The notes under the pieces were generated by a model. It made no database searches and was not told where the DNA came from. It was given only the letters and a program-made list of their open reading frames with translations. The position numbers and the translations under genes are program-made. 64,000 nucleotides of DNA from Rhododendron vialii (Eukaryota > Streptophyta > Magnoliopsida > Ericales > Ericaceae): assembly GCF_030253575.1 (NCBI RefSeq), contig NC_080559.1:30964501-31028500 (forward strand). The letters are read 5' to 3'. Positions 12,514 through 23,275 of the stretch are shown here, in pieces; position 1 is the stretch's first letter; the number at the start of each line of letters is the position of its first letter.

Positions 12514-12678
12514 CTTATGGGCTCGAAGCCCATAAGTACCACTCATATTTCACTTTGCAGCCCAGCCCAAGAATGCAACTACAGCCCTTAACAGGCTTCT
12601 GTGGGCCCATAGAGACATCCGAGGGCTTTAGGTTTCAACACCAGCACTATAAATACCCTTCATTTCGCTAGGGTTTTT
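12514..12678 (+). promoter_or_regulatory. RPL9 promoter: Site II elements, TATA box, telo-box
   Basis: Two inverted Site II motifs form a perfect palindrome (TGGGCT at 12518-12523, AGCCCA at 12527-12532; 10-bp arms at 12514-12523 and 12527-12536). A third, self-complementary site TGGGCCCA is at 12602-12609. A TATA box, TATAAATA, is at 12648-12655, and a telo-box (TAGGGTTT, reverse of AAACCCTA) is at 12669-12676. Site II plus telo-box is the known signature of plant ribosomal-protein promoters, read by TCP and telobox-binding factors. The start codon is about 100 nt after the TATA box. Confidence 0.8.
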
Positions 12679-12753
12679 CGGTTGCCTCCTCGTCTCCAGA
12701 AACAGACTAGAGAGAGTGAGGGAGAGAGAGAGAGAGAGAGGAGAGAAGCAGAG

Positions 12754-15700
12754 ATGAAGACGATCCTCTCGTCAGAAACCATGGACATCCCCGACGGGGT
12801 GAAGATCACTGTCAAGGCGAAGATGATCGAGGTGGAGGGCCCGCGGGGGACCCTCACTCGCAACTTCAAGCACCTGAACCTGGACTTCCAGCTCATCAAG
12901 GACGCGGAGACGGGCCAGAAGAAGCTCAAGATCGAGTCGTGGTTCGGGTCGAGGAAGTCCACCGCCGCCATCCGGACCGCGCTCAGCCACGTCGACAACC
13001 TCATCAAGGGGGTCACCAAGGGGTACCGGTACAAGATGCGTTTCGTGTATGCTCATTTTCCTATTAACGCTAGCATCACCAACGGGAACAAGGCCATCGA
13101 GATCCGTAACTTTCTCGGTGAAAAGAAGGTCCGTGTTTTTCATTTCCTTTCGTCTTATTATTGCATTCGTCGTTTCATTTGAGTGTTATGTGTTAGTTTT
13201 TATAGGTTTAGCACGATAATTGAAAGAATGTTTGTAATTATGTGTAGAAAGATGAGAAATGCTGGACTTGAATACCTGCTGACTTTTGCCATTTGGGGCT
13301 TGGTATGGTGCTGTTATGCCTCGTGCGTGATTGGATAGGATAATCGATAATGCATAGTGTAGTTAAATCGAAGGCCAGACCATTTTGCTTGGGTCATGTC
13401 ATTCTGTCGTCCCCAGGGAGCTCTTGGCGAGGGGAGACTTTAGGATAAGTTGCTAAAACAGAGGGGAGGGGCACTTAGCGTCTAGGCGTCAACTAGTGGG
13501 CTGCCTAGCACCTGAGCGGGTACTAGGCGATGACTAATCAGCTGCCTAATCTAGGCCTTGGACCACAGCCAAGCGCTCTTGACGGGGACTAGTCGTCCTA
13601 TGGGGCTGACTTTTAGAACAATGTCGACTATCTAACTAATAGTTTGGAATTGGAGATGGTGAACTCGAATGCAGAACCAACTTTTGAACTGGCAGATCCT
13701 TGGGATGTTGTGTTAGTTGATGGAGTGTAGCCTATATTGGGTATCATGTCCTGCAGTTTGGGGTTTCTTTGGTTTTGATATGCAGTGTAGCGGAAATCAT
13801 TTACGCATGGAAATGTGATGTGGGATAATCATTTAAGCATGGAAATGTGATGTGGGATAACCATTTAAGCATGGAAATCTGTTGTGGGATAACACGTGTC
13901 ATATTTTTCTTCAAGTTTGGGTCTACTTGTTAGTATAGTAGTATAGACAGTGTTTAGTCATGTTAGTCACGTTTTGCGGATCATTTGAGATGCTAGTAGA
14001 GCAATAAGTATAAGGATGACTTGTGTTGTAGACTATGTCACATGGATCCCCAATATTGGGGGAAGTACCCGTGTCATATTGACATGGGTATGGTGTGGGA
14101 CATGAACCGGATTCGCGCAAATAGATCTGGAGTCCTGGACACAAGATGCGTTTTTCGCATCTTATTTGGTTTTGTCTGGTATCATTTCATTTCATCCCAT
14201 TGATGGACTGGTTTTGAATTTGTGGTTATATAAGGTTGATCCAAGATGACTGTTTAAACACACACGCTTGAATGTTTGATGTTGTATAATGGTTTGATTG
14301 ATCCTGAAGATTGTAGATGCTTTTTTTGGTGGCGCTATTGCATGTAATTTTTTCAGGTTTAGCACAGTAGCAGGAAGTCTGTAGGTAGTTGTGCTTAGAA
14401 AGATCAGAAACGATGAACTTCAATCCCTGTTGACGTTTTAGACAGTGTGATTTCAAAACTTTAACATTGGCTGTCTTCGCCGTGAGATAGCATAGCTATG
14501 CACCACCCCTCTTTTGCTGTCTGTTTCACTTGCTACGATGTGCGAAGTTCGAACATGAACAATTAGTTGGTGAGCATTTGGTACTGTGAGCCCAGACCGC
14601 CCTTGCAAGTAGACAGCTAAACAAAGAGTTGGGGGCCATTTGCATGACTCTGGGAACTCTGTAGGCATGCTGCTTCGGGAAATTAATGGCAGGATAATTT
14701 AGCTCTTGTCGTCAGTTTTTTAATGCAATTTACAACTGGTAATTGATTATCTAAGTATGGAATTGGAGATGATGCACACTCTATACACATCAAATCTGAA
14801 ATCGGAATTGCCAGATTCCTGGGGGGTTAGTTATAATCTGATGACGTGTGGGTTAAAAATGTCATGCAAATGGGGGTTTCTTTTCTTTTTTTTTTTTTGG
14901 GTCGTGCAGCGTAGCTGAAATGGATAAAACAGAGAAATGTGGTGTGGTATGACTTGAGTTATCTTGTTTGCCCGTTAGGGTCTCCTTTGTGTTTAGCCAG
15001 TGTCTTCTCTTTTTAGGGCTTGAACAAGTAAAGTATAATTTTTTTTTTTTGGACTTCACAGTTTTACAGTTCAGTCTCGTTTTGCATATCTGCTTAGTGA
15101 ATCTATGTTGAATATCTCTCTCGCTCTTCAACTGGTTAGGTGAATATTGATATGTCCTTGTCTCCTTGTTGGTTTTTCACGTTAATGCGATAGTTAGCGT
15201 GCTCTTTGTGGTGTCATCACACCATTACTAGTCTGCGACAAATGTTTCTTTCTGGCTTTCTGCTATTGTCCACTGTTGTCCTGTTCTTGGGGGGAAGATG
15301 ATCTTACTGGGATGAAATTTGGATAGGCTTCTCAAGCAATATTGATACTTGCATTCTAGATAGCTACGAATGAATACATTGAAGTTTCTTGTCTGATGTC
15401 TTAGAAAGCAGGTTCATGGACTTTTGTACTAGTTGATTCTGTGACAATTCCCCCTACAAAGATTTACATTATTTTTATTGTTGGCCATTCCACCTTCATT
15501 TTGTTGTCTTGATTGGTTTGATTATTTTACTCAACCTATATGTTCATTGGTTTCTTGCATCAGGTGAGGAAAGTTGACATGCTTGAAGGAGTTTCGATTC
15601 TCCGGTCTGAGAAAGTTAAGGATGAACTCGTTTTGGATGGAAATGATATTGAACTTGTTTCTCGGTCTGCTGCCCTGATTAACCAAGTACTTAACCCTCT

Positions 15701-15909
15701 CTTCTCTCTTACAAGCTTTTGTTTGCATTTTGCACAATCCCATCTCTGCTCTTATAATTGCATTTTCATGATTCACCATGCATTACTTGCGCTCCTGACA
15801 TTGTTGTGTGTTTATCTTTCAGAAATGTCATGTTAAGAACAAAGATATCCGGAAGTTCCTTGATGGTATTTACGTAAGTGAGAAGGGAGCAATAGTTGAG
15901 GAAGAATGA
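12754..15909 (+). CDS. RPL9: 60S ribosomal protein L9 (uL6)
   Basis: Three exons (12754-13128, 15564-15686, 15823-15909) encode 194 aa, the usual length of plant RPL9. The start is the ATG of [16 protein letters not shown], after a GA-rich leader. Characteristic stretches are [37 protein letters not shown] and [17 protein letters not shown] in exon 1, [20 protein letters not shown] in exon 2, and [15 protein letters not shown] in exon 3, ending in an acidic EEE tail. The protein sits near the base of the stalk of the large cytosolic subunit. Exon 1 is GC-rich with strongly biased codons, unlike exon 2. Intron 1 (13129-15563, 2.4 kb) is long and contains an internal duplication and a minisatellite. 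Confidence 0.96.
13798..13893. repeat. 32-bp minisatellite, three units, in RPL9 intron 1
   Basis: Three consecutive 32-bp units (13798-13829, 13830-13861, 13862-13893), each starting CATTTAAGCATGGAAAT or CATTTACGCATGGAAAT and ending GTGGGATAAY. The first two differ by a couple of bases and the third by a few more. Confidence 0.9.
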
Positions 15910-17471
15910 TTAGTTTGTTAGAAGTAATAGCCTGTGGTTTCCATTCTGGTGCTGCTGTTGGCTATAGATGCTATCTTTATATGCTCAAGTTTTTGGACAC
16001 CGTATTTGTTTGAAGTTGAATTTACAATTTTGCTTTTTTCAGAGTTCGTTGTGTTATGACGATCTGGTTGGATTTGCTAGCATTTATAATCTTCCCAATG
16101 TGTTCCTCTGGATGGGTTGTTTCTTGCTTGGTATTTGAAGTATGCTGATTGCATGGAACTTAGTTATTTGTTGGTTGTGTATGTCGAGTATTTTGGGCCT
16201 TTATGTGAATGGACATTACTTTCAACATGTGAAGATTACATGTCTAAAGCAGACCCTATATGGCTATAGAACCTATGCCACTAGCGAATTAGATAACTAG
16301 GGTGGAAAAGAATGTGGCATTACAACATAATCTGCACATACGCGTGGGAGGTTATCCATGCAATTCTCTTCCCTGCCCTTTGCAAGTAATTCTCGTTCTC
16401 CAATATAATTGTTTTTCTGGCATTGTACGTATTGTTAACTGGACATGGGTGGTGGATCTTGATTCACAGCTTGGGGGTAACTGTTGCTTGGGGTTAACTG
16501 TTGTAACTTCTCGGAGCCGGATTCGCCAAATGCCCTGGGTTTGTGCATTTTATTTGGGTAGTTGACAGCACCAGAAGCGGGAACAGAGGGTTTCTTTAGG
16601 TGGGTGGTTGTGTGTGTTCGTGGTGGTGGAAGGGTTTGCTTTAGGTTGTGGTGGCTTCTAATTGGCTTACCTACCCCACTAAGAAACTTGTAAAGAGTGA
16701 CAAAACTCTGCTTCCAACCAAGCCTAAATGACTGGGCTCCACTTCTTTCTTGGCATCCTAAGGTTGATTGATTGAGGACACGATGGCCACTCGGCAGTTG
16801 ACGGTCGTAAATTGTTACCAGTATTTTATGCATACCTAAAATTCTGCCTCTGTACGAAAATGACGTTTTCGTATTCTCCTCGTAATGGAAGAGCTTGAGG
16901 GAATCAAAGACCTCGTCAATCATCGGTGACGAGATAGATAGGTATTGAGAAGAAAGAAATGGTTGGTTTCGGGGCTAATCGAGGGTCCCAAGAGGGTGAC
17001 TCCTCAACTATTATGAGCCTCTCCGTCAGCAAATACAACTAGGACACTCAGGCGATTACTCAAGTTGACAAGGAAAGCCGAATGATAGATATAATATTCG
17101 TGTCTTGAATCATACAAGGTTCACGTTCCATGCTGTACAATTATGGATAACTTTCTAAGCATCTCACATGTACATACGTCTGTAATATTCTGGATTCTAG
17201 TCTGAGGATCCAAAAGCACGACACGGGCACGCCGACATGGTGCTCTCGATCTCTGCATCACGTAAGAGAAGATGATTATGCTGATCTTGTCTCCGACCTA
17301 TCAAAAAGTACTCGGTCTCAAAATCGCTGTTTTTATTCATAGATAAGATCATTCTTCACATGATAGTATATTATAGCCTCTCAAACTGATATAGCCAACC
17401 CACCACTGATTCCAGAAACGAACCAAAATTCCCATCTACCTTTCTTCTCTTCTCTGCATAAACCTCCTCAA
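15910..17471. other. Intergenic RPL9 to lectin kinase
   Basis: This should contain the RPL9 3' untranslated region (to about 16100) and the promoter and leader of the lectin receptor-like kinase. A 162-codon minus-strand open frame at 16435-16923 has no family motif and I do not call it a gene. No clear repeat is seen. Confidence 0.5.
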
Positions 17472-19493
17472 ATGGGTCGTTGCTACGCTTTCTCCATCAA
17501 TTCTTTCAGCTCATTCACGTCCATCATGTTCATAATCCTAGTGATCATCAACCCAATACCGATTGAATCGGGTAAGAGCAAGAAGAAAATGATACCCAAT
17601 GGACCCGTAATCAACGTGACCAAGTACCTGTCCTTCGCTGATTTCAACCCAAACGAAAACCCAAGAATCCACCAGGACATCAACCTCCTGGGCAGCGCCA
17701 TTTTCTCTACTCAAAAGGGTTGCATCCAAATCCCTCCCGACACCCCCGGCACCACCGACCTCCGCCACCTCGCTGGCCGTGCCATTCACTCCTCCCCTAT
17801 CCGCCTCTTCGACCCCCTCACCTCCATCCCAGCCTCTTTTTCCACCACCTTTTCATTCCAATTCAACACCACCAATTCTACAGTCGTCGATGGTGGCAGC
17901 GGGCTCACCTTCATCATAGTCCCTGACGAGTTCACCGTGGGCCGACCCGGCCCATGGTTAGGCATGCTCAACGACGTCTGCGACGAAGAGTACAAAGCCA
18001 TCGGGATCGAGTTCGATACCCGTAAGAACCTCGAATTCGGAGACCCCAATGATAACCACGTGGGCATCAACTTGGCCAGCGTTGTTTCTTCCACGACAAT
18101 CGACGCCTCCGAATTCGGCATTTTCTTAAGAGACGGGTCCGTGCACCGCGCCTGGGTTAACTACGACGGCCCCAACCGGCGCATGGACGTCCGGTTGGGC
18201 CCCGACACCGAAACTTATCCCCAGAAACCGGTTTTTTCCGGTCGTGTCGACCTCTCCCCCTTTTTGAAAGAGTACATGTTTGTTGGGTTCTCTGCTTCAA
18301 CTGGAAACTTCACCCAAATCCACAACATATTATCTTGGAATTTCACTTCAACAAGTCAGGCTTTTCTTCGTATCCCTTCGGTCGAGACATGTGAGACTAA
18401 AATCATTCTAGAACAGAAGATTGCTCACAGGAAAACCCCAACCAGCTTCTTGATTTTCTTGGCCGTGGTTGTGCTCGTTCTCGTAATTCTCCTGAATCTC
18501 TATCTCACCAGCAAGCGTAAGCGGGGGAACACGAATGGTAGCGGCGTAGTGATACCCGAGAAAAAGGAGAGACCGGGGCCGCCGAACAAGCCTCGGCGAT
18601 TCACAATCGCCGAGCTTCAGTCGGCGACCCGGTCTTTTAACGAGTCGCAAGAACTTGGTAGCGACTCCAGAGGCACTACGTACAAAGGGGTAATTTCGAA
18701 CGGGTGTCAAGTTGCCATGAAGCGATTCTCGACTCAGTTTCTTGACTCACCCGGGCTCGACAAACGGCGACTCGGCAAGGAAATAAGCGGAGTAAGCAAA
18801 CTTCGCCACCCGAATTTGGTTCCCGTCAGAGGGTGGTGTCTCGACGGCCGTGAGGTCATAGTGGTGTATGATTACGTACAGAATGGGAGTATAGACAGGT
18901 GGTTGTTTGGGGTGGGGGTTTTGCCGTGGACTCGGCGGTTCAAGGTGGTAAAGGACGTAGCTGACTCACTGAGTTACCTCCACTCGAAGCAACTCGCTCA
19001 CAAGAACGTGAAGACCAGCAGCGTTTTCCTCGACGTGAGCTTCAGAGCCGTGTTGGGTGACTACGGGTTCGTCCTCGACTCGGCGGAGTCGAGGCGGTTC
19101 GAGTCGGCTGTGAGTCAGACCGCGGACGTCTTCGATTTCGGGATATTCGTGCTGGAGGTGGTGGCGGGTCGGAGGAGGAGGGGGTCCGGCCCGGGCGAGA
19201 CGGACCTGTTGGATTTGGCGTGGGGGATGCACGAGAGCGACGGGAAGGACAAGTTGGTAGACCGGAGGATGGGTTCGGTCCTGAACGTGGAGCAGGCGGT
19301 TCGGGTCTTGGAAATCGGGTTGTTGTGCACTTTGAATGAGAACAAGGGGCGGCCCACGGCGGAGGAGGTGGTGGAGTTTCTGGGTTGGGAAAGACCGGTT
19401 CCCGAGTTGCCTCCGAATCGACCCGTTTCTTTGTTCCCTTACGGTAGCACAACGGGTCTGTGCACTGGGTATTCTTGTGGGTCCTTCAAGTGA
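17472..19493 (+). CDS. L-type lectin-domain receptor-like kinase, predicted pseudokinase
   Basis: An intronless 673-aa membrane protein. A signal sequence (about residues 1-33) is followed by a legume-lectin domain (about 45-297; note IGIEFDTR, DNHVGINLASVVS, MFVGFSASTGN), a transmembrane helix (about 325-347) and a kinase-like domain (about 378-640). It fits the plant LecRK family, which perceives extracellular ligands. The kinase core is eroded. VAMK keeps the ATP lysine (K417) and DYG (530-532) keeps the metal-binding Asp. But the HRD motif is HKN (510-512), so the catalytic Asp is Asn. The glycine loop is GSDSRGTTYKG. Only about 20 residues lie between DYG and the helix-F motif ADVFDFG, so the activation segment and APE motif are missing. 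The frame is intact over 2 kb, which argues for a maintained signalling pseudokinase and against a dead gene. Subclade is unsure (VIII or S type). Confidence 0.9.
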   Translation: MGRCYAFSINSFSSFTSIMFIILVIINPIPIESGKSKKKMIPNGPVINVTKYLSFADFNPNENPRIHQDINLLGSAIFSTQKGCIQIPPDTPGTTDLRHLAGRAIHSSPIRLFDPLTSIPASFSTTFSFQFNTTNSTVVDGGSGLTFIIVPDEFTVGRPGPWLGMLNDVCDEEYKAIGIEFDTRKNLEFGDPNDNHVGINLASVVSSTTIDASEFGIFLRDGSVHRAWVNYDGPNRRMDVRLGPDTETYPQKPVFSGRVDLSPFLKEYMFVGFSASTGNFTQIHNILSWNFTSTSQAFLRIPSVETCETKIILEQKIAHRKTPTSFLIFLAVVVLVLVILLNLYLTSKRKRGNTNGSGVVIPEKKERPGPPNKPRRFTIAELQSATRSFNESQELGSDSRGTTYKGVISNGCQVAMKRFSTQFLDSPGLDKRRLGKEISGVSKLRHPNLVPVRGWCLDGREVIVVYDYVQNGSIDRWLFGVGVLPWTRRFKVVKDVADSLSYLHSKQLAHKNVKTSSVFLDVSFRAVLGDYGFVLDSAESRRFESAVSQTADVFDFGIFVLEVVAGRRRRGSGPGETDLLDLAWGMHESDGKDKLVDRRMGSVLNVEQAVRVLEIGLLCTLNENKGRPTAEEVVEFLGWERPVPELPPNRPVSLFPYGSTTGLCTGYSCGSFK

Positions 19494-19841
19494 AGCCATG
19501 TGTTACTTTTTTCTAGTTTAATTTAATTTTTCATTTTTATTCTAGATATGGTTGAGAGCTTGATCCTGTTTTGTATGGAAATTAAGTAAAACAGGAATGT
19601 CTAGTTGATTAAAAACAATAATATATCAAGTGAAAAAAATTAGCCACTTTTCGTGTTTTTAACTTATTATTAATAAGAAAAATTGACTTTTGGTATCTGA
19701 GTTATTCGAGTCAAGTTATTCGCATTTAACTTGCTGAGGAAAGAATTTGACCAAAGATTTGATATGCGAAGTTGTTCAAACTTTGAACTATGTTAGGAGT
19801 AATTAACTTCTTTACTAAGTAATATAAAGATTAAAGAAGAG
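19494..19841. other. Lectin kinase 3' region
   Basis: AT-rich 3' flank of the lectin receptor-like kinase up to the hAT element. No other feature seen. Confidence 0.5.
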
Positions 19842-20497
19842 CAGTGTTCTAAAAATCGCGTTTAATCGCCGATTAATGGGCGATTAATCGGTTTTATGGC
19901 CTCTCCGATCAGATTAATGCTTGGGCGTTTGAATTAGGCGGTCTGGAGATTAATCGGGATTTGGCAGCGATTTATCGCCCATAAATTAATCGCCCGTTAA
20001 TCGGCGATTAATCGGCAATTAAACGGTGATTAATCGGTTAATCGATTAAACGGCGATTTTGAGTGTGAGTCCGATGGAGACGAAGTTATGGATGGATATG
20101 GAGAAGAAGAGGAGTAATTGACTAATAATTCCGTACTTGGTTTCATTTGGTTTGAACGTTGCACTTTGTAATTGACTTGTAATTTCGTACTTGGTTAGTT
20201 ATTTGGTAGTACCAAGTTTCTATGTCTCTATATTTGAATTGTAGAGAATTGTTAACATTTAGAAGTGTTAACATTGAGTATCCAATAGCCAAAGAGAACT
20301 AGGAAATTTTTTGGGAGAGAAGATATATCACATCAACTAGGAAATCTGTGATTATTAGTGGTAGGGAGGTTGCAGAATATTTAAAAAAAAAAAAAACCCA
20401 ACTAATTGCTAAAAGGCGATTAATGGCCGATTAAAAGGTCTCGAAGCTTGAAGGTGGTTGGCCGCCCGCCTAGCGCCGAGCGCTTTTTAGAACATTG
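19842..20497. mobile_element. Non-autonomous hAT element rich in GATTAATCG repeats
   Basis: The inverted ends CAGTGTTCTAAAAA (left) and TTTTTAGAACATTG (right) are flanked by a perfect 8-bp target-site duplication AAGAAGAG (19834-19841 and 20498-20505), diagnostic of the hAT superfamily. The 656-bp interior has no transposase. About 19860-20060 is packed with repeats of the palindrome-like words CGATTAATCG and GGCGATTAA on both strands. Confidence 0.85.
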
Positions 20498-20929
20498 AAG
20501 AAGAGAGAGACAGATAGACAGACGGATATGCAATCCTCTCTCCCACAGATACAAGATATGTTTGAAGACACTTAATTGGTATACACTGTAACAGAAAGAT
20601 ATAAAAACATCGAGTTTTACTGCATTTAGATGAATGTCATGGGACGTAAAAATATTTTCAGAAGATTGAAGAATAAATTCAAAAACTACTACTAGTTTGA
20701 TGTTTAAATGAGGCATTTCATACCTCAAAATCAAATAGAAGAAAAAAATAAAACATTATTTGGTGCCAATCTTTTTCTGCTCGAGCTGCCCCTCTTGCGC
20801 CGATGGATATTCTCCACCCCTGCAGTAATATTGTACTGCTAAAATGAATTCTCAATCGCCCCTATCCAATTTTACCATCTTTTAATTCCTAGCAAGTTGA
20901 TAAGCATCCGATAATACAATTAAGGGTGC

Positions 20930-22310
20930 GCTAGTTGTCTAGTTTTAGTTATTTCTTTCGTTAATTTAGTAGTTTTTAATTGCTTTGCTCGTGAGGTAGC
21001 GTAACTTTGTTTTGTAGAAATTTGCCTTTTAACAGGTGTTTTTAAGGCCCAAGGCATGTCAAGAGATGAAGGTGACCCGACGGCTCGCAAGGCAAGGCAA
21101 AGCAGCGACCAAGACCAAATGCTGGGGCTAAGCTACTCGGCATCGATGGGAAGGGAAAAGTTACAACGATGTTGAGATGATTATCCAGTCAGGCAGTTAA
21201 TGGGTTCGGCATCGATGGGAAGTATTACATTACATCGATGCCGAAGCAATTAGTGAAATCTGGCCTAAGCTACTCGGCATCGATGGAATAAAATACATTA
21301 CATTGATGCCGAGGCCTTTAGCATAGCAGCCTAAGCCTTTCTCCATCGATGCCGAGGGCTTTAAGAGGGTGATTTCGAAGCATCTCCTGAAGAATATTGG
21401 AGCGCGTACCAAGGAGAAGTAGAATAGATTTGATTACATCATTTTTAGATCTAGATCTAGATTTTTGAATTGTTCTTGGTTGTTCTTCAATTTTCAGCTT
21501 TAAATCTTTACTTTTCTGTCTTAATTAATTAGTTTTTGATATTGTCATCTTCATTAAAGTTGTAGTAAATCCTTCGATCTATCGTTTAATCTAATTTTCT
21601 TCTAGCGTTGTTATTTCGATTATGCTAAGTAGATTTTTGCTTGCTCTTATCTCAATAGATATGTGTGAGTAGTTTTCCAAGGTTAGGTCATGGGGTGATT
21701 AGCACCTTATGGCTCAAGTAGAATTGCGTTTTTCACCATAAAGTTTAAACCTTTGGTTCGAGAATCGATGTGGGGTTCGGGTTTATTTGTCAAATCGATA
21801 AGGTGTTAATCTCCTTGATCATGTGTAGGTAAGAGCATTGCCTACTTACCACACGTGATGCTTGGAGCTCTGTCGCACGAGGCATTTGCTAAATAAATTC
21901 TAGAGCTAGCTTGGTAATCAAACCATCCTATTTTCTGATTTGGGAACCTTAATTGTGTATCCTGAACCGCGTAATTGGGTGAGAAATGCAGTTTAACTTG
22001 AGTTGTGAGTGTTAGTAATTCCTAGACCTAACCTGCTTTTTATCTTAGTTTATTCGCTCTTCAATTTAGCCCATTTTACTTTCCATTACACACGTAAAAC
22101 CAAGTTGGCTGTCTAAAAGCCGAAAGCCATTGCTTGCATCTACAAATCCAACCAAGCCGTATTAATTTTTCCCTTGGGTACGATTCCGGTCTTCCGGATA
22201 ATTATGCTTCAACTAACGTATTAAGCCCTACGCTTGGGGTATTATTCCATATATCGGAGCAAACGAAGCACAAGTGTGTAGCCGAACAAGGTAATAGCAA
22301 TCACTACTTT
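20930..22310 (+). mobile_element. Non-coding retroelement-like remnant with ATCGAT hairpins
   Basis: A non-coding sequence that shares ordered words with 59070-62560: hairpins with an ATCGAT core, then ATGTGTGAGTAGTTT (21661-21675), then AACCAAGTTGGC (about 22100), a GGTACGATTCCGG-type word and CTACGCTTG. The hairpins here use CGGCATCGATG facing CATCGATGCCG, clearest at 21206-21243 and 21274-21313. The shared tail resembles the leader or LTR end of plant Gypsy-type elements, so I suggest an LTR or a LARD-like non-autonomous copy. No capsid or polymerase domain is visible and the ends are not resolved. It is treated as a fossil. Confidence 0.4.
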
Positions 22311-22925
22311 TAAAAGCTTATCCAAAATTACAATCTTCCACAAATTTGTGACCTCAAACGAGGTCACTGAGGCAGAGGCAGCTCTACATGTTGACGTGGA
22401 TGGTCACATGAACACCTAAAAAAAGTACATTTAGGAATTTTAGGTTAGTCTCTCTTTTGAAAACCCAAACCAAAAATATTGAAACATCCAGCCCAAAAAA
22501 TCAACCTACAAAAATCAATCCAATTTAAATTACCCAATTATGTTACTCTGTATTCTTTATTTGAAAACTTAACTCAATATACTATGAACATCCATCGATC
22601 TAGATAGTAGTTCATAGTTGAGCACCTAATTTATTACTCATTGAAAGAAATTTAAAAAGACTAAGAAGGAAACAAAAGATTTGTTGTTATAGGTATTGTG
22701 TCATGCCTGCCTTCCTTCTGCATGATGACCTTACGAAATTCAACTGTGTTACAAAACCCTACCCACTTGAACAATCTTGAGTACGATAGAAAACTAATGG
22801 TACGAACTAAATCGGAAGAGCACATTCTTAGGTCCACCCTAATCTTTTCGCCACAATTTCTCTAAAAAAATTGTTGCAGAATAATGCACCGAATTAACAT
22901 TAGCTCAAAACAATAAATCTAAGGA
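22311..22925. other. Intergenic, nothing recognised
   Basis: AT-rich non-coding sequence between two repeats. No open frame of note and no clear element ends. Confidence 0.5.
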
Positions 22926-23275
22926 CACATACATTTTTACACAAATCTTGAACATATATTTTTATAGGGCCCACCTTGGATCCCACCAATATGATCCGAA
23001 CCACTCATTATTTTTAAAATAAATTTTTAAGAGTTTCTGTAAAAAATCAACTCGATAGAATAACGGTAAGGGCTTTTTCAAAAATAGTAGGGTGAAACAG
23101 TCTGATTCGCTCTGCTATTTCTGAAAAAGCCCTTACCGATATCTTATCGAGTTGATTTTTTACAGATACTGTTAAAAAATTATTTTAAAAATAATGAGCG
23201 ATTCGGATCATATTGGTGGGACCCGAGGTGGGCCCCATAAAAAATATGTGCAAAATCTGCGTAAGAAGGTATGTG
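22926..23275. repeat. 350-bp foldback MITE with near-perfect arms
   Basis: The whole element is an inverted repeat around a short loop at about 23085-23115. The left arm holds CCACCAATATGATCCGAA, ATCAACTCGATAGAATAACG and GGTAAGGGCTTTTTC; the right arm holds their reverse complements. The outer ends are CACATAC and GTATGTG. No coding capacity and no clear target-site duplication. Confidence 0.75.

Noticed and set aside
16435-16923. 162-codon minus-strand open frame between RPL9 and the lectin kinase
   Set aside because: No family motif, low-complexity parts (PPPRTHTTTH), and no splice continuation found. Not enough to call a gene.
18966-19499. Long antisense open frames (177, 136 and 80 codons) under the lectin kinase
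   Set aside because: They arise from GC-rich codon bias on the sense strand; the products are Pro/Arg-rich shadows with no motif.
21137-21360. Evenly spaced palindromes considered as a CRISPR-like array
   Set aside because: The host is a plant nucleus, the spacing is irregular and the repeats alternate in orientation; they are better explained as hairpins in a repeat element.
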